Positions 10,106 to 21,715 of a DNA stretch of 64,000 nt are shown piece after piece (within the stretch, counting starts at the first letter, position 1; the number at the start of each line of letters is the position of its first letter). A model generated the notes under the pieces. It was given only the letters and a program-made list of their open reading frames with translations. It searched no databases and was not told where the DNA came from. Origin of the DNA: Orientallactaga sibirica. Its lineage: Eukaryota; Chordata; Mammalia; Rodentia; Dipodidae. The DNA lies in assembly GCA_036365145.1 (NCBI GenBank), contig JAEOAD010000048.1, positions 16,747,001 through 16,811,000 on the forward strand. Direction: 5' to 3'. Both the position numbers and the translations under genes were made by a program.

Positions 10106-11335
10106 TTCATGTCAGGCATTTTTTATTTTGTCTGCCCCTTGAGGTAAGTATTATTGTCTTCTACTGTTCAGAAGGGAATTTTAAAGGTACAATGTATGTT
10201 ATTGACTCAGTGTTACTTACTCAGCAACAACAATAATAGGGTCAACACAAAACTACAAAACAAACACAGCTCTCCAAAGTGTGTGCCACACCTTGGCTCA
10301 CTCTAGCACTCTGGCTCACTCCCTTTGGCCAAGTTCGTTCTGAGTGTGGGAATAAGTAGAATGGGTTGATCAATTGACTATGTAAGTCAGAATTCCGCTT
10401 TCCTGGTCTCTGGAAGCAGCTGTGCCTCTCCCTGCCCCTGGCCAGAGTTGACTTGGCTCCCTAACTTAGGATGCCTCCTGCAAGATAGGTTGACCTTCAA
10501 AAATGTGAACTTTTAGATCTGAGAACTTATCACAGACCATTCGTCACAGGAGGAGGGATTATGTTTTATGTGTGTGCTTTCTCACCTTTCTTCTTATTGT
10601 CTCCCGAGGTGTATTTAAATGAAATTGGATTTACACGAAGTACCAGGAGCATAACATCTCTCAACAACACAACTTTGACTGAAAGCTCATTTTGTGGACA
10701 CATTTACTGAGAAATGAAAATGGCTTAAAAATCACCAAAGCTCAGAAGTAAGTAATAAAGGTGGAGTGAAGTAGAATCCTGATCACTGAAAAGTGTTTAA
10801 GCTTAGGAAGCTTTCATCTCATATCGCCTGAAGGAAGAGAAAATATCTGTTTAAGACAAAAAGTGATTGCAGCTGCTTTCATGACCTAAATGGGAAGCGC
10901 CATCTCAGAAAAGATGAGAGAGAAGTTCCACCTTCCACGCCTGGTCTGCTGTCATAGGTAAGCCCACCTACACCACCCACCCCTGGTCCTGCATGGTCTG
11001 GATGAAAGGCCACACCAAGGTTGGACAGCATTCTCTGCCCAGCCGTGCGAGTTTCCAAGGGCATCTGAAAACAGAAAGTGAAGAGAGTGGCAGGTGTAAG
11101 AAGGGCATTGAGAGAAAACAGTCTTCCTAGGTGGTGTAACCACCGGATAGTTGCCTATTTCCCAGTAAGTAACTCCCAGGCATGCCAATGCAAGCAACTC
11201 TCATTAAACTCAGTGAACTCAGTAGGTCACAAACAACAGCAGGCAAGCAAGCAAACAAGAAAGAAAGATGGGGACTGTTTGGGCAGAGTTGGCGGTCATT
11301 CTGGTGTCTACCAATCCATCCGTCAATGCAAGACT
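10106..11335. other. unassigned sequence, about 1.2 kb
   Basis: No repeat family or convincing exon seen. Small reading frames on both strands at 10879-11359 overlap each other and have no recognisable domain. Confidence 0.4.
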
Positions 11336-11860
11336 CAGCTCTCACCTCAACGGGGCTAAGAAATAGTTTATTCTGGAGCCAAATATGAGTGACCATGGCC
11401 CAGGAACCCAGATTTAGGTTACCCCAATTCCATGTTCCAATGCGTTAACAATCTCATAAAGGTTTTATAGTTACAGAACAAGAGAAGGTCATAAATCAGG
11501 CTGGAGAGATGACTTAGTGGTTAAGGCGCTTGCCTGCAAAGCCAAAGGACCCAGGTTTGACTCCCCGGGACCCACCTAAGCCAGATGCACATGGTGGGGC
11601 ATGCATCTAGAGTTTGTTTGCAGTGGCTGGAGGCTCTGGCATGCCCAGTCTCTCTCTCTCCTTTTCTTTCTCTCTCTTCCTCTTTCTCTCTCTTTCTCAA
11701 ATAAATATAATATAATAACATAATATAATATGAAAAAAGGAAAGTCACCATCAAGGCAGCTTTCTAATATATTGGCTGACCATCAGGTAGGCAGTTTCAG
11801 CAAAGTGGGGAAATCAAGTGGGTTTCATCAAGTCCATATTTGTTTGAAGTAGATGCAGCG
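11336..11860 (-). mobile_element. possible LTR remnant with DIP SINE inside
   Basis: The flanks of the SINE (AGAAATAGTTTATTCTGGAG, AGTGACCATGGCCCAGGAAC on the left, AAAGTCACCATCAAGGCAGC on the right) look like one old LTR in antisense. This is a weak call based on style, with no LTR ends or TSD. Confidence 0.25.
11498..11735 (+). repeat. DIP-type SINE
   Basis: The head is AGGCTGGAGAGATGACTTAG. The B-box-like segment GGTTTGACTCCCCGGGA, CT-rich body and CAAATAAATATAATATAATA tail follow. Confidence 0.92.
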
Positions 11861-12361
11861 CTTTTTGAGAACTTTAGTCCATAAATCTATCATGGAGTTA
11901 GCACTGGTCTTTTGGCAGGGCAATGAAGTTGCCCTGGAACCTCTGTTCCTGTGTCTTTGTTCCTCTGCTCCCTCAGACATGTCTTGTACCCCACCACGTT
12001 ACCTAGCAATGGAGCCTGCCTTTTTTCTAACAGTGAAAATTCTAGATTCTGCTCCTACCACAAATAATAGCAACCATGACGTTTCCTTTGAGACAATCAG
12101 CACAATGTGTCCAAAAGAATTGTTATTTAATTGTGGTTCCAATTATCCAAATGCCAACTTTGGAAATGGAAGGAGATAGATTTGGGGGCATGAATGTGGG
12201 AAGAGGGGTGTGGAGGAGCAATAAGGAAGGGAAAGATTAGTGAATGTGAACAAAATGATACACACGTGTGAAATGTCATAATGCAACCCATTAGCTTGTA
12301 TGGTAACTAATGAATTTAATAGTAAAAACATAAAAAGAGGGATCTATGGTCCACTGGCATC
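11861..12361. other. unassigned; right part resembles an L1 3' end
   Basis: Nothing is recognised in 11861-12170. The part at 12180-12345 (purine-rich GGGAAGAGGGGTGTGG, then ATGTCATAATGCAACCCATT and an A-rich end) resembles a rodent L1 3' terminus on the plus strand, which I cannot confirm. Confidence 0.3.
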
Positions 12362-12512
12362 CAGGAGGCAGTACAGTACTATGACCCAGTCCACAAGCTA
12401 GGAATTATACCCACCTGAGTGGAAATCTTGGCTCTGTCTCTTGCCAGCTGCTTAGTGTCAGTTTCTTATTCGCTAAATAGGGATGGCACTGGTAGGTTGG
12501 GATGTTCTATAG
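12362..12512 (-). repeat. MIR SINE (antisense)
   Basis: The antisense MIR core is readable: AAATCTTGGCTCTGTCTCTT, GCCAGCTGCTTAGTGTCAGT and TCTTATTCGCTAAATAGGGA, matching the order of the conserved mammalian core. Confidence 0.75.
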
Positions 12513-12928
12513 GAAAATGCATACATTCATTTTAGCACAGTGTTGCATACTTAAGAACTTGCTCCCCAAAATGTCTGCTCTCAGTAGAACACCACAGAAC
12601 AAATTGTCCCAAATCGGTCACGTTCAAGATGGAATGGGACACTAGTGGTTTTTATGTTGGGTCATGCCAAAATGGTATAGTCCCGCATGTTCTCAGAACG
12701 CAAATGCTCATTTGGAACTTGGTGCTGAGAGGAAAAGGAGAACCCGGCACCCGGTCAGAGGTGGCTGCACGTGGGAAATCACTTGGGTGCACACTGCCTT
12801 GCCGCATGCAGCCAGCACGGCTTCCCTGCAATTGCTGCAGGGAAAATGGAGTCTAGGAGTGAAGGGCTGCTTCTCCTTGTGGTGATTCGAATGCTGGCAA
12901 GACCTTTGCTGTATCTTCAAGTTTCATC
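12513..12928. other. unassigned sequence
   Basis: No exon or repeat recognised. The long frame that starts near 12771 continues straight into the CTTC tract and is not a gene. Confidence 0.4.
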
Positions 12929-13334
12929 TTCCCTTCCTTCCTTCCTTCCTTCCTTCCTTCCTTCCTTCCTTCCTTCCTTCCTTCCTTCCTTCCTTCCTTC
13001 CTTCCTTCCTCCCTCCCTCCCTCCCTTCCTTTCCTTCCTCCCTCCCTCCCTTCCTTTCCTTCCTCCCTCCTTCCCTTTCTATTTCTCTTTCTCTCCTTCC
13101 TCCCCTTCCTTCCTTTCCTCCCTCCCTCCCTCCCTCCCTCCCTTCCTTCCTTCCTTCCTTCCTTCCTTCCTTCCTTCCTTTCCTTCCTCCCTCCCTACCT
13201 TTCTATTTCTCTTTCTCTCCTTCCTCTCCTTCCTTCCTTTCCTTCCTTTCCTTCCCCTTCCCTTCCTTCCTTCCTTCCTTCCTTCCTTCCTTCCTTCCTT
13301 CCTTCCTTCCTTCCTTCCTTCCTTCCTTCCTTCG
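12929..13334 (+). repeat. polypyrimidine (CTTC)n microsatellite
   Basis: About 405 bases of almost pure pyrimidine with CTTC runs at both ends and CCTCC/CTCTTT interruptions. An internal segment (CTTTCTATTTCTCTTTCTC, near 13075 and 13200) recurs about 125 bases apart, so the tract has a larger duplicated unit. Confidence 0.97.
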
Positions 13335-13353
13335 CAAGTAGTGCTGCTTTGTG

Positions 13354-13471
13354 GTTACCATAGCAACAAGGACACTGGTGCTTGGCAGGCTGGCTTTTTT
13401 CCTTTTCCAGGTTGGCTGGCTCCCCTGATTGGTTGCTCTGATTTTTACCTCATTTGCATGCACCCAATCAG
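13354..13471. promoter_or_regulatory. X-box / CCAAT / octamer motif cluster
   Basis: An RFX-type X-box palindrome GTTACCATAGCAAC lies at 13354-13367. An inverted CCAAT in Y-box form CTGATTGG is at 13425-13432. An octamer ATTTGCAT is at 13452-13459 and a second CCAAT at 13464-13468. These are motif matches only. I see no TATA box or gene start downstream, and the X-to-Y distance (about 57 bases) is wider than in MHC class II promoters. Confidence 0.3.
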
Positions 13472-13837
13472 TCAGGGACCACATGGATCTCTAAGTCCCT
13501 ACACTCCACCTGCCTGCCTCGCTTTTCAGACTCCACAGACTCACTGGATAGAGCTCAGAGGAAGAAGACCTGCTGTGTTTGTGTGCTGGATCTGCTGCAC
13601 CCGCTCATACATCTTAAACCTGCTCGTTCCACAGGTGCTGGACCTCCTCCTGCTCCCACAGGGTTAGAGCTGCTCTCAGCGCCCTGGCCTGTCTCACCTT
13701 GGCACCAAATCTGCCTTGTATCCAGGCCTATGTTCTTGGTGTTGGGAATTGCTCCTGCCCTGGAGGAACCCTGCAGCTTTCCCGCTCCTATTCCAATGGG
13801 ACTCTTTTTCTGGGAATCTTAGCTCCCACTTTTGTGG
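13472..13837. other. unassigned sequence
   Basis: Moderately GC-rich, with overlapping open frames (13454-13822) that continue into the neighbouring SINE. It could be the 5' part of an unrecognised LTR or L1 promoter. I do not recognise a protein. Confidence 0.35.
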
Positions 13838-13882
13838 GGACCCTTCTTTTTTTTAATTTATTTTTTATTTTTATTTTTTTTG

Positions 13883-13918
<36 letters not shown>

Positions 13919-14151
13919 GAGGAAGACAGAGATGGACGCACCAGCAGTCTCTCAGCTGCTGTGAACGAAATCCAGATGCGTGCGCCCCCTTGTGGTTAAG
14001 TGCGGCATTGCGCCCTTGCGTCACTTTGCGTCTGGCTAAACGTGGGACCTGGAGATTGGAACCGCTGGAGATTGGAACCAGCGTTCTTAGGCTTAGGAGG
14101 CAGGTGCCTTAACCCCTAAGCCATCTCTCCAGCCCAGGACCCTTCTTTTTT
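13838..14151 (-). repeat. DIP-type SINE, B-box-duplicated subfamily, with TSD
   Basis: The 15-bp direct repeat GGACCCTTCTTTTTT at 13838-13852 and 14137-14151 flanks it. The tandem 16-bp unit is intact at 14049-14080. A (GA)n run marks the CT body in antisense. Confidence 0.95.
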
Positions 14152-14785
14152 GGTATCCCAAGACCTGCCAAGGGTTCAGAGCTGAAACACTCAACCGCCA
14201 CCGTCAGTTGGTATCACACTGCCTCCAGAAATTCAGCATTCAGAGCTGCCACGACCACCTTTGCCCCCTCTTGGTTATTATCCCACTGCCACCAAGAGGT
14301 CAGAGTTCTTACTTGTTCCTTTCATGTTGTGATTCTGTGTGAATAGAGTCCTTATTTGTTCATTCGTTGCTGTATGTCTGTCCATTTAGTTCTTCATGGT
14401 AGGAAGACAGAAACCCAGAAGAGGTGACCATTTCAGTACCAGCTCTGGTGTAGTGGAAGATGTCTCCAAAGTAGCCTTGGTGCTGGGGCAGAGACACTGG
14501 GGATGTGACTGGGATCATGTTAGGGTCTCAACTGTGAACCCAAAAGACTCATTGAGGCTTTAATTTCCAGCATCCTGGGCTGGGGAACTAGGTTGCTAAA
14601 TGTAGAATTAGTTATGATGGGGTCATAATGGGACAGAAATCCCTGATCCAATATGGTGGGTATTCTCTTTAGAACAGGAGAATTTGGATGAGGACACAGG
14701 GAAGATGGTCCTGTGAAAATGGAAGCCGAGAGTGGGGTGATGCTGTCACAATCCATGGGTGAGTGAGAGAATAGTTTTCTCCTGG
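14152..14785. other. unassigned sequence
   Basis: About 630 bases with no exon or repeat recognised. Confidence 0.4.
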
Positions 14786-14789
14786 GTCA

Positions 14790-14843
14790 CCGTGGTGGTT
14801 TGAATATAAATGTACATCCTTCTTAGCCTGAGGGCTTGCTTGC

Positions 14844-14890
<47 letters not shown>

Positions 14891-14925
14891 TTCATTCATT
14901 TATTTATTTCTACTAACATTAAGCT
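14790..14925 (+). repeat. LTR start fragment followed by (TTTA)n microsatellite
   Basis: CGTGGTGGTTTGAATATAAA at 14790 resembles the start of an MaLR LTR. A (TTTA)n run at about 14839-14908 follows. Confidence 0.6.
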
Positions 14926-16800
14926 TCCTACCTATGTCTTCATTAAGCTTGCTTCTTATTGCTGGAAGAATCAAGGAAGGGTCCTGTCCTACAGGCTTGC
15001 TCCTGGAAGCTTAGGATGGAGCTCAAGTCCACCACCCTTAGAATTTGCACTTCTCACCGCCCCCGCAGAAACACAGGGCAATAGATTTCTATTGTTGCCA
15101 GCCTCCAGTTTATAGTTCAGAGCAGTTCTAGCAAAGTGTTGTGTAGCTATGTCCTTGAAATTGAACATTCCTTCCTGAAGGGAGATGGATGCTCCTGAGA
15201 CTTCGGAAGCTTAGGAAAGGCTCACTAGCTCCTCCCCAGGGTCACACAAGCAGCAAACAACTGCAGGAAACAAGGTCTCCTGTTAGGTGGGAAGGGATGT
15301 CCAGGATGGAGCTTTCATCAGTCATGGTGAAAGGCTGGGATGGCCTTTTTGGAGATGCAGCTGCCTTTGAGCAGGTCTCCTAGTGGTTAGCTTGGGAGCA
15401 TTTGCAGATTTTAAATAGTCCTTCTTGGTAAGGCTGGGCTATCGGAACCTTTAAGCCAGGTCCCTGCTGTCAATATAGGACTCTGGAGGTATCCCCTGGG
15501 CTTGCGAACTTGTTATTAAAATCCACAGGTAGCCATGGGAGACATAAATGAGAGGCAAAAATAAACATTAACATAGAAATCCAAGTTTCTGAATTGCGAC
15601 TAGAGTTTCAGCCTGTTAGGAGGCAGAATGGATGAGGGGTTCAGGAAGCTGCGACACTCAAGTGAGATGGGGGGCTGACATATTAGGTGGAGAGAGAACC
15701 CGTAGAGGGGGTTCACTAAATTTAGACCTCTAAATTCTGGTGGAAATGATAACCCTCAGTGTGCATCTTCAGACTATCCAACCTCTCACCGCGGGCACCT
15801 CCTACATGTAGATTTTGGCATATGTCTAACTCCTGAATAAAATCACCATCAGCCTTACTCACTTCTTTGTGTACATCACAAAACACTCCACCACGGTATA
15901 TTTACACTTGCACAAATTCCTCTGTGACTTGCCTGTCATCTAGAGAGAGCAGATCCAGCATGATGCCAGGGTCCCCCACCCAAATCTCTCTGTCCTGGAA
16001 GTTCAGGGAGGTCAGACTGAGCTGAATCCAGGGCAACCTATCAGGAAGGCAAGGGCCCCACCCTCTCCTTTATCCTTCTTTTGATTCTCATATATGGACT
16101 TAAACCTGAGTAAAGAGAAGATGCTAGCCTTAGATACAATCCAGGGAGATGGAAAAGTCAGTGGGCAAAGCCCCAGGGCAGGAAACAGGTCTTACATCTA
16201 TTGGACAACAGAGGAGCGGTAGGAGGAGGTCTTGGGCAGGTGAGCAGGCGGCAGGATTTACGGTATCTGAGAAATAACCTTTGTGTGTGGAAGCGGCTCA
16301 AAGCACCTATCCAGTAGGGCTGTCCTAGACGTTAAGCAAAATACACCCGCATGTAGCCCATGGCTGATGAGGGTAAGCCGATGTACCATGTCTTGTCCAC
16401 AAGGTCACATTGGCTGCAATTATTCCTAATGACTTTTACTGTCTGGGCTGAGCAGCTGGATGGCTTTGCCAGTCTAGGAGATGGCACGGAAGTGCCATGC
16501 ACAGACTCTGCTGGAGTTCTTCCTCCTTTTTCTCCCATCTGCCCCACTGTCTGTGGGTCTCCATCATACTTGTTCCTTTTTAAATGGATACAAATGGAGA
16601 ACTAGGCAGGTGCCACTGGGCATGAATATTTCTGCTTGTTACAATTGGTTTGAGGCCCATTACGTAGCTAACGGAATTTTAAATAAAAATCTCATGTGAT
16701 AGTAAAAGAGCGGAGATCATAAAACATCCGAGTCGTCGTCCAGCCATGGGGCCATGAGGTGGGGAAGGCAAATCCTTGGGCCTGAAATAGCTTTGAACTC
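14926..16800. other. unassigned sequence, about 1.9 kb
   Basis: The longest stretch here without recognisable repeats. Short frames (for example 16360-16605) have no domain, no plausible splice context and no partner, so I do not call an exon. It could include old L2 or unique intergenic DNA. Confidence 0.4.
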
Positions 16801-16805
16801 ATCTC

Positions 16806-17160
16806 GGGCTAGACAGATGGCTCAGTGGTTAAGAGAACTCCCTCTACAAACATGAGGAGGCCTGAGAAACAGCTTACGTTCAATCACCGGGACCCATGTA
16901 AGCAGCTAGGCCTAGTCCCATGCAGGTCATGTGGGTAGAAGGGAGCAGAGAATCAGCAGTGCCCATGACAACATGGCAAGCTCCAGGATCAATAAGAGAC
17001 TGCAGCTCAAATAAGAGTGGGCAGAATAGCGGTGGATCAGGACACTGACTTCGGCTCCAACCCTTGCACATCACGTGATCGCACCCTGCCCAGGCAAGTG
17101 CGTGGAGCACATACCCATGAACGCACCATGCACGTCACACACACACCACACACAAGCAAA
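16806..17160 (+). repeat. old long B2-superfamily SINE with CA-rich end
   Basis: The head GGCTAGACAGATGGCTCAGT is followed by GTAAGCAGCTAGGCCTAGTC and an ending rich in CACACAC. It is the same long type as at 2459, 19354, 46781 and 51764. Confidence 0.65.
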
Positions 17161-17962
17161 AACCATTATAAAACTTGTTAACGATGAGAGACTCTGGCTT
17201 CATGGTGAACGTGGCACTTGGGGCTGGATGCCAAGATGACCAGGAAGGCTTGCAAGGGGTGTTCTGGTTTAGGGCTGCTGTTGGAATAGCGCCCACATGC
17301 TTCACTCGGCCTTCCAAGTGCCATATTCTCTGACCCCTGCTTAGGTTCCCAGCCATCCCTTCCCTGTGCCCAGATCCACTGGCTTTCATCTTGTCTGTGA
17401 AGACAGCCAGTCGGTTCCTTCTTTGTGGTAACTTCCATTTTTGGTTTTAACTTTGCATGGCTGGGTTCTTCTTATTGTGTGTGGTTCATCCATGGCTCGA
17501 AGACACCTACCTGCCTTCGACCAGCCTCACTAAAGCAGTCCCTCTTCACTTCCTGTTTGAGCTCCTTCCTCATGCTTGTTGCTTGACAAATGGTCTTATC
17601 AGCCATTCCCCTACTAAAGGTTGTGGTACGGAGAGCAACCAGAGGTTTGCTGCCTGTCACTGCAATGCCTAGCACATGTTGTGTGACTGAATGACTGGGG
17701 AACCCCTGGGATACCTCTTACCATTGCAGAATGGGTGGGACATTTGCTGTGTAGATACAGATGGGTTCCAGGGCTGGCTCTATGCCTTCCCTCTGTATGT
17801 CACCATTGTTCCGTGTCCAAGCCCGTCCATTATCTTCTTGTAGCAGGAAATATGCCCTGGAGACAGCTACGAAAGCCTATACCTTACAGTTTCTGGCTGA
17901 AGAGGACGTGAATCTCTTACTAAGTTCCTTAGTAAACTATCTCAAGCCAGAGCTCTGACTGG
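17161..17962. other. unassigned sequence
   Basis: About 800 bases with overlapping antisense frames (17135-17438) and no recognisable domain. Confidence 0.4.
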
Positions 17963-18130
17963 CCTCATTAAGAGAGTGGTTAAAAGCATTCCTGGAGGAG
18001 GCCTGAGAGAGACAGCTTGAGTTTGATCCCCAGGACCCACATAGACAGCTAGACATGGTCATGTGCATCTCTAACCTCTATCCGTGGTCGAGGGGCAAGC
18101 AGCGTTGGTGCTTTGAGGGCACACATGAGA
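17963..18130 (+). repeat. old B2-superfamily SINE fragment
   Basis: The segment TTGAGTTTGATCCCCAGGAC (B-box-like), then CATAGACAGCTAGACATGGT, matches the body of the longer SINEs here. The 5' head is worn. Confidence 0.5.
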
Positions 18131-18264
18131 TCAAGGTAGCTTTTAGTGTACTTTTATGGAGGTAGAGTATAAGGTGATTTCCACAATGAAGAATTATTGA
18201 GAAAGGCCCACCAGACTGGGCATTAGATTGCAAAAAACACTGGAAGGATTATTGCAAGAAAATT

Positions 18265-18311
18265 GTTAATAATAAATAATAATAATAATAATAAATAATA
18301 ATAATAATAAA
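18265..18311 (+). repeat. (AAT)n microsatellite
   Basis: AATAATAAT repeats lie immediately before the next SINE. Confidence 0.9.
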
Positions 18312-18597
18312 GCTGGAGAGATGGCTTAGCGGTTAAGGTGCCTGCCTGCTAAGCCTAATAACCCAGTTCCAATCTCCAGGTCCCACGTTCAGCCAGATGC
18401 AAAATGACGCAAGGGCGCAATGCCACACTTGACCACAAGGGGGGGGCGCACACATCTGGATTTTGTTCACAGCAGCTGAGAGACTGCTGGCATGCCCATT
18501 CTCTATCTGTCACCCTCTCCCCCTCTCTCTGTCTGTCTCTGTGTCTCTCTCCAAAAATTAAAAAAAAATAAATAAAAATTTAAAAAAATAATAAAGC
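18312..18597 (+). repeat. DIP-type SINE, no B-box duplication
   Basis: Its body is that of the younger subfamily (AATGACGCAAGGGCGCAATG, CTTGACCACAAGG), but it carries only one AGTTCCAATCTCCAGG unit at about 18364-18380. The tail is A-rich with TAAATAAAA. Confidence 0.9.
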
Positions 18598-18640
18598 ACC
18601 AGCATTTAGAAATGGTTTAGTTCTTATGCACATGAAAGTC

Positions 18641-18914
18641 CATTAGAGCTCTTTTCTTTTTAAAAAATATTTTATTTTTATTTATTTATTTGAGAGAGAG
18701 AGAAAGTAGTAGAGAGAGAGGGTTAGGGTTAGGGTTAGGCAGAGAGAGAATGGGCACATCAGGGCCTTCAGCTACTGCAAATGAACTCCAGATGCATGTG
18801 CCACCTTGTGTGTCTGGCTTATGTGGGTCCTGGGGAATCAAACCTAGGTCCTTTGGCTTTGCAAGCAAACACTTAACTGCTAAGCCACTGCTCCAGCCCC
18901 ATTAGAGCTCTTTT
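18641..18914 (-). repeat. DIP-type SINE with telomere-like insert and TSD
   Basis: The 15-bp direct repeat CATTAGAGCTCTTTT at 18641-18655 and 18900-18914 flanks an antisense copy. Inside its GA-rich segment three GGTTAG units (18721-18738) replace the usual GAGAGA. Confidence 0.95.
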
Positions 18915-19350
18915 CAATGTACACGTGTGGGTTTGTTTCCAAGAGTGGGAGAGAAAGGGTGCAGGTGCTATCAGGAATTGCACATAAGTCTAATTTTATC
19001 TCACCTCTGTTGCTGCCCATGGTCCAAGTTGCCCATGCAGACATTTTCTGTCAGAGCTGCTTTGGCACAAAATTGTCTGAGACACATTTCGGCTGGACAG
19101 ATGCTACGTGCTCGGAAGAGTTCCTTCCTGCCCTGGATTGGTCCGTGCCTGGAGCCCCGGGAGGAGTGATGGCATTTGGAATTTGTACCAGGGTCATCCC
19201 GTTAGGATGCTGCAGCGCCGTGCAATCTGGCTTCCAGATGACGTGGAATTGCTGCCACACAGCAAAGGGCAAAGGCCATCCTGGTCCTCTCTCGGCAGGG
19301 ATGCATTGTGGGCGTAACGGCCACTCCAAGTTGAGTTTGTTAAGATGTCA
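18915..19350. other. unassigned sequence
   Basis: Open frames (for example 18917-19384) run into the next SINE. No known domain is visible. Confidence 0.4.
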
Positions 19351-19353
19351 GAA

Positions 19354-19650
19354 CTTGGGTTGGGGAGATGGTTCTGGTGGGTAAAAATGCTTGCTACAAA
19401 ACATGACCACATGAGATCAGATCCCCGGAACCCACGTAAAGTCCCAGGAAGTGGTGAATGCCTGTGATCTTGGACCTTCTGGAGCAAGACAAGAGACTGA
19501 GACAGAGGGATCCCCAGAAGCTCTCAGGCCAGTAATTGGGCATAAATAGCCGTGAAAAGCAAGAGACCCTGTCTCTCATGAATAGTGAGAGACCTGCTGT
19601 TCAATCCAGGTTGACCTCTGACCAGTGCTTGCACATGCACGCATGCGCAT

Positions 19651-19696
<46 letters not shown>

Positions 19697-19700
19697 ACAT
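19354..19700 (+). repeat. old long B2-superfamily SINE ending in (CA)n
   Basis: The head GTTGGGGAGATGGTTCTGGT is followed by a body containing GAGACCCTGTCTCTCATGAA and CTCTGACCAGTGCTTGCACA. A (CA)n run closes it at 19651-19690. Confidence 0.65.
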
Positions 19701-20200
19701 GAGATCAAAAACAAATGAAGTTGGAACTTGTTACATGCACAGACAGCATTTTGTTTCTTCTCCACAGCTGACGGGAGGAAGCAGCTGTTGTGTCTTGCCC
19801 TCACTATTTCCTGCCTAGATTAAGAGGCATGTTGAAGAAAGCCCGCTGGACCACATTGTATGACCCGAACTGCACCAGCTCTGTCCACCACCATCCCACT
19901 GGGGGTTCTCATTTTCCTTTCAGAAGCAGGAGAGCAGAGCAAAATGTGCTTGTCCAGTCCCAAACTCCCCCAGCTGCACTGCCAGCTCTGCCTAGGAGCA
20001 GCCATGGCTGTCTGAGGGCTGGACCACTTAATTAGATCTGTATTTACACCAGCTTATTTGGGAGTTGTGCTCACTCAGTAGATGGAATGGTGCATCCTTT
20101 TTCTTTTTGAGGGCAGTGGCCAGTGTTGACCAGCCTAGGAGACAGGCAGAAAACAGCACAACCAAGAGAGGCAGTGTTAGTACGAGAAGAAAGCAATGTT
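19701..20200. other. unassigned sequence
   Basis: No exon or repeat recognised. Confidence 0.4.
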
Positions 20201-20202
20201 TT

Positions 20203-20345
20203 TCCTTCCTTCCTTCCTTCCTTCCTTCCTTCCTTCCTTCCTTCCTTCCTTCCTTCCTATCTTCCTTCCTTCCTATCTTCCTTCCTTCCTGTCTTCCCTC
20301 CCTCCCTCCCTTTCTCCCTCTCTCCCTCCCTTCCTTCTTTCCTCC
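20203..20345 (+). repeat. (CTTC)n microsatellite
   Basis: CTTC units with regular CTATCTTC and CTGTCTTC variants near 20258-20293, ending in CCCTCC. Overlapping frames are repeat translations. Confidence 0.97.
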
Positions 20346-20945
20346 TTTTCTATTTTTTGTGCTGTTCCTTTTCTCATCAGCATTTATAGTGAATTTATAG
20401 TGATAGGAAATATATATTTGGTCTTTGTCTTATTCTGCTTCCTGGCACAGAAATTCTAAAATCCTCAGACTTTCCTGAGTGATAGAGTGCATTTTGCTAT
20501 TCACACACAGGTTTGAGCTTGTGCTAACGAGGTGACTCTTGAACAGTATTTAGAGGTTGCTGGTTAGGGATAAGATGTGGCTTCCAGAATGATCAAGCCT
20601 TCACTAGAAGGTTGGACTTTTCAGCTTCACTTCCTGACCTATTTAAAGAGGAGAGGAGTTATAGACCAAATTAAATTTAATTAATTAAACCCATGTTATG
20701 AAACCTCCTTAAAAACACCTAAAAGACAGGATTGAGCAACTTGAAAAATTAGTGGACGCTATTGAAGTGCCGGTGGGAGTGTCTAGAAAAGTCTTCTCGA
20801 ATGGACCCTATGCATCCCTTCTCTAGGCTCTTTGAGTTTTATCATTTGTAATAAATTGGTTAACACAAGTGAAGTGTTTTCCTAAGTTCTGTGAATGATT
20901 CCAGCATATTGTTAAGGTGAGATGTTGGTTGTGGCAATACCGACT
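20346..20945. other. unassigned sequence
   Basis: About 600 bases, AT-rich, nothing recognised. Confidence 0.4.
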
Positions 20946-21335
20946 TTAGAGCCATTGTTATTGTTCGAATATGAAATGTCCCACAGGCTCCTGTGTATGA
21001 ACATTTGGTCCCCAGTTGGTGGCAGTGTTTTGGGAGGTTGTGGAATCTTTGGAACTTGGGACCTAGCTGTCAGATATAGACTGGTAGGGGAAGACTTCTG
21101 AAGGGTCTACCTACTCCTGGTTCTGCCTAGCTCTCTGTATCCTGGTGTGAAGCAGTGGCCGCCACAATCCCTTGTTGTCACAGACAGAAGCTTCCCTGGC
21201 TTGCTTTCCCCACCATGATGGAATGAGGTCCCAAAGACTGCGAGCCACCCTTCCCCCCTGAAGTGGCTTTTGTCAGGCAGTTTGTTGCGGCAAGAAGACA
21301 CGGCACTAAAGCAGCTGCTCACTCACAAGTCACCT
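20946..21335 (+). mobile_element. MaLR-type (MT/ORR1-like) LTR
   Basis: The order ATGAAATGTCCCACAGGCTC, CATTTGGTCCCCAGTTGGTG, TTTTGGGAGGTTGTGGAATC, CCCCACCATGATGGAATGAG and GGCTTTTGTCAGGCAG is that of a rodent MaLR LTR on the plus strand. Confidence 0.8.
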
Positions 21336-21693
21336 GGAGCCTGGGCCTGGAGTCTCAAGCCAGCTCTCTGGTTGTTGAGTGTTTTAGATGGGGAGAGGTG
21401 CTGCTAGCTGTGTGTGGATATTGTAAGAACCGAGTTGAACTACCGGACGTCCAGTTGGTGCTGAAGAATCAGAGAGCACTTACTGAATAGGTAGTATGTG
21501 CCTACCGTTTTGAAAGTCAGAAATGAAAATGTAAATTCCTGGCTCTGATTTGACCGAGATTAGGAGCAAAGTTCCCTTCCAAGTGGTCACTTAGGAACAC
21601 AGGCCCAAAAGAAGACGGATGCAACCCTGCCCTGGAGAGATGAGAGGAGAACTCGAGTCTGATTCAAGACAGTGATCAAAGATAGCTTTCTGG
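21336..21693. other. unassigned sequence
   Basis: No exon or repeat recognised. Confidence 0.4.
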
Positions 21694-21715
21694 CTCTTTC
21701 TCCTTAACTTTATTT

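Noticed and set aside
16360..16605. Frame resembling a secreted or Cys-containing small protein
   Set aside because: No homologous domain, competing frames on both strands, no splice or promoter context.
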